Assembly (NCBI GenBank): GCA_964353635.1
Contig: CAYGVS010000009.1
Coordinates: 1-39,937, forward strand
DNA from: JAPLVB01 sp964353635
GTDB lineage: Archaea; Aenigmatarchaeota; Aenigmatarchaeia; QMZP01
Direction of reading: 5' to 3'
Length of the DNA stretch: 39,937 nucleotides
Numbering within the stretch: the stretch's first letter is position 1; each line of letters opens with the position of its first letter. A program made the translations under genes and the position numbers. Below are positions 39,487 to 39,937 of this stretch, piece after piece. The notes under the pieces were generated by a model, which did not search any database, had not been told where the DNA came from, and saw only the letters and a program-made list of their open reading frames with translations.

Positions 39487-39937
39487 ATGAAGGAAGATAC
39501 ATCAGAAGTACAGAAACCAACGTACTTTGCTGTCCGGAGTTTGGATAGGTATATAGAGAACAGAATGAAGGAGATATCCGAGATGAAGACGGATGCTGGA
39601 AACCCGAAGTTAGTGGCAAACTTCATCTTGGAGAGTAAGATAAACCACAAGAAAGACAGTACAATGATTGGATACCTGAAGGTGATAAGAGATTTTACCG
39701 AGTTCCTGGGTGACAAGTCATTCAAGGGAACCACTAGAGAAGACGTTGCCAACTTCTTGGTGCAGATTGAGAATAACCCTGAATTGAGGAACAGAAAGGA
39801 TGAAAAACACCACAAAAGGCACAAAACTCTTTCAAGCGGAACACTGGTTCTTTACAGGCATCACCTTAGATATTTCCTCAAATGGGTATGGGAAATGAAG
39901 GGAGACAAGGAATATCCAGAGTGTGTCAAGTGGATAA
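39487..39937 (+). CDS. Tyrosine recombinase/integrase, N-terminal part (cut by window end)
   Basis: Open frame of 150 codons from ATG 39487 with no stop before the window ends. Residues ~40-150 look like an N-terminal SAM-like core-binding domain of tyrosine recombinases: KDSTMIGYLKVIRDFTEFLG, then FKGTTREDVANFLVQIENNP, and a LSSGTLVLYRHHLRYFLKWV helix near residues 118-137. The catalytic Arg-His-Arg-Tyr part would lie beyond the window. GAGGTGG is a good ribosome site 5-6 bases before the ATG; TATA (TGTATAAAT) is at ~39414-39422. Could belong to an integrative element starting here. Confidence 0.75.
   Translation, partial: MKEDTSEVQKPTYFAVRSLDRYIENRMKEISEMKTDAGNPKLVANFILESKINHKKDSTMIGYLKVIRDFTEFLGDKSFKGTTREDVANFLVQIENNPELRNRKDEKHHKRHKTLSSGTLVLYRHHLRYFLKWVWEMKGDKEYPECVKWI

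Overview
The window reads as archaeal chromosome, most likely from a DPANN lineage (a Woesearchaeales-like genome would fit; this placement is inference). Supporting signs are an Alba chromatin protein, the RNase P protein Pop5/Rnp2, many TATA boxes (TTTAAA, TTTATAA) centred about 25 to 28 nt upstream of start codons so that many mRNAs must be leaderless or nearly so, class III-like signal peptides, a pectate-lyase-fold surface protein with a dockerin-like C-terminus, and GatA/GatB amidotransferase subunits. Genes are packed tightly on both strands. No gap longer than about 210 bases lacks a gene, and I see no rRNA, tRNA or CRISPR array.

Layout. 1-3400: a small unknown gene, a polytopic membrane protein and an AT-rich membrane-anchored protein. 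3400-5470: a stack of toxin-antitoxin (TA) cassettes downstream of gatB, in which two extra copies of the last ~22 codons of gatB punctuate the cassettes (Fic; RHH-RelE; DUF2283 with a toxin remnant). 5396-7407: gatB with a GNAT acetyltransferase. 7441-8059: a Doc-type TA pair. 8200-14770: housekeeping and small unknown genes (CBS protein, cation/H+ antiporter, gatA, RNase P Pop5, deoxyribosyltransferase-like protein, NYN protein, Alba). 14858-22629: one nine-gene minus-strand operon of single-span membrane proteins that includes two SLT lytic transglycosylases and an M23 peptidase. 22700-25042: two further TA modules (wHTH + AbiEii-like nucleotidyltransferase; wHTH-MNT + HEPN-like), each with a palindromic operator. 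25082-26603: two related small membrane proteins and a DedA protein. 26667-37868: large secreted or surface proteins interrupted by carbamate kinase and a small Cys protein. 37999-39360: a PEP-synthase-like protein lacking its catalytic His. From 39487 the window runs into a tyrosine recombinase.

The most interesting parts are: (1) the nine-gene operon, which looks like a membrane-anchored, possibly pilus-like apparatus carrying three peptidoglycan-cutting enzymes in a cell expected to lack peptidoglycan; (2) the gatB-tail repeats, which look like repeated integration of TA cassettes at the 3' end of gatB; (3) a dispersed palindrome family (GAAGGYGNC, N4, GNCRCCTTC) with compensatory base changes, two copies of which form identical-geometry 58-bp nested palindromes inside reading frames. 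All database identities are recognised by eye from motifs and none was checked by search.
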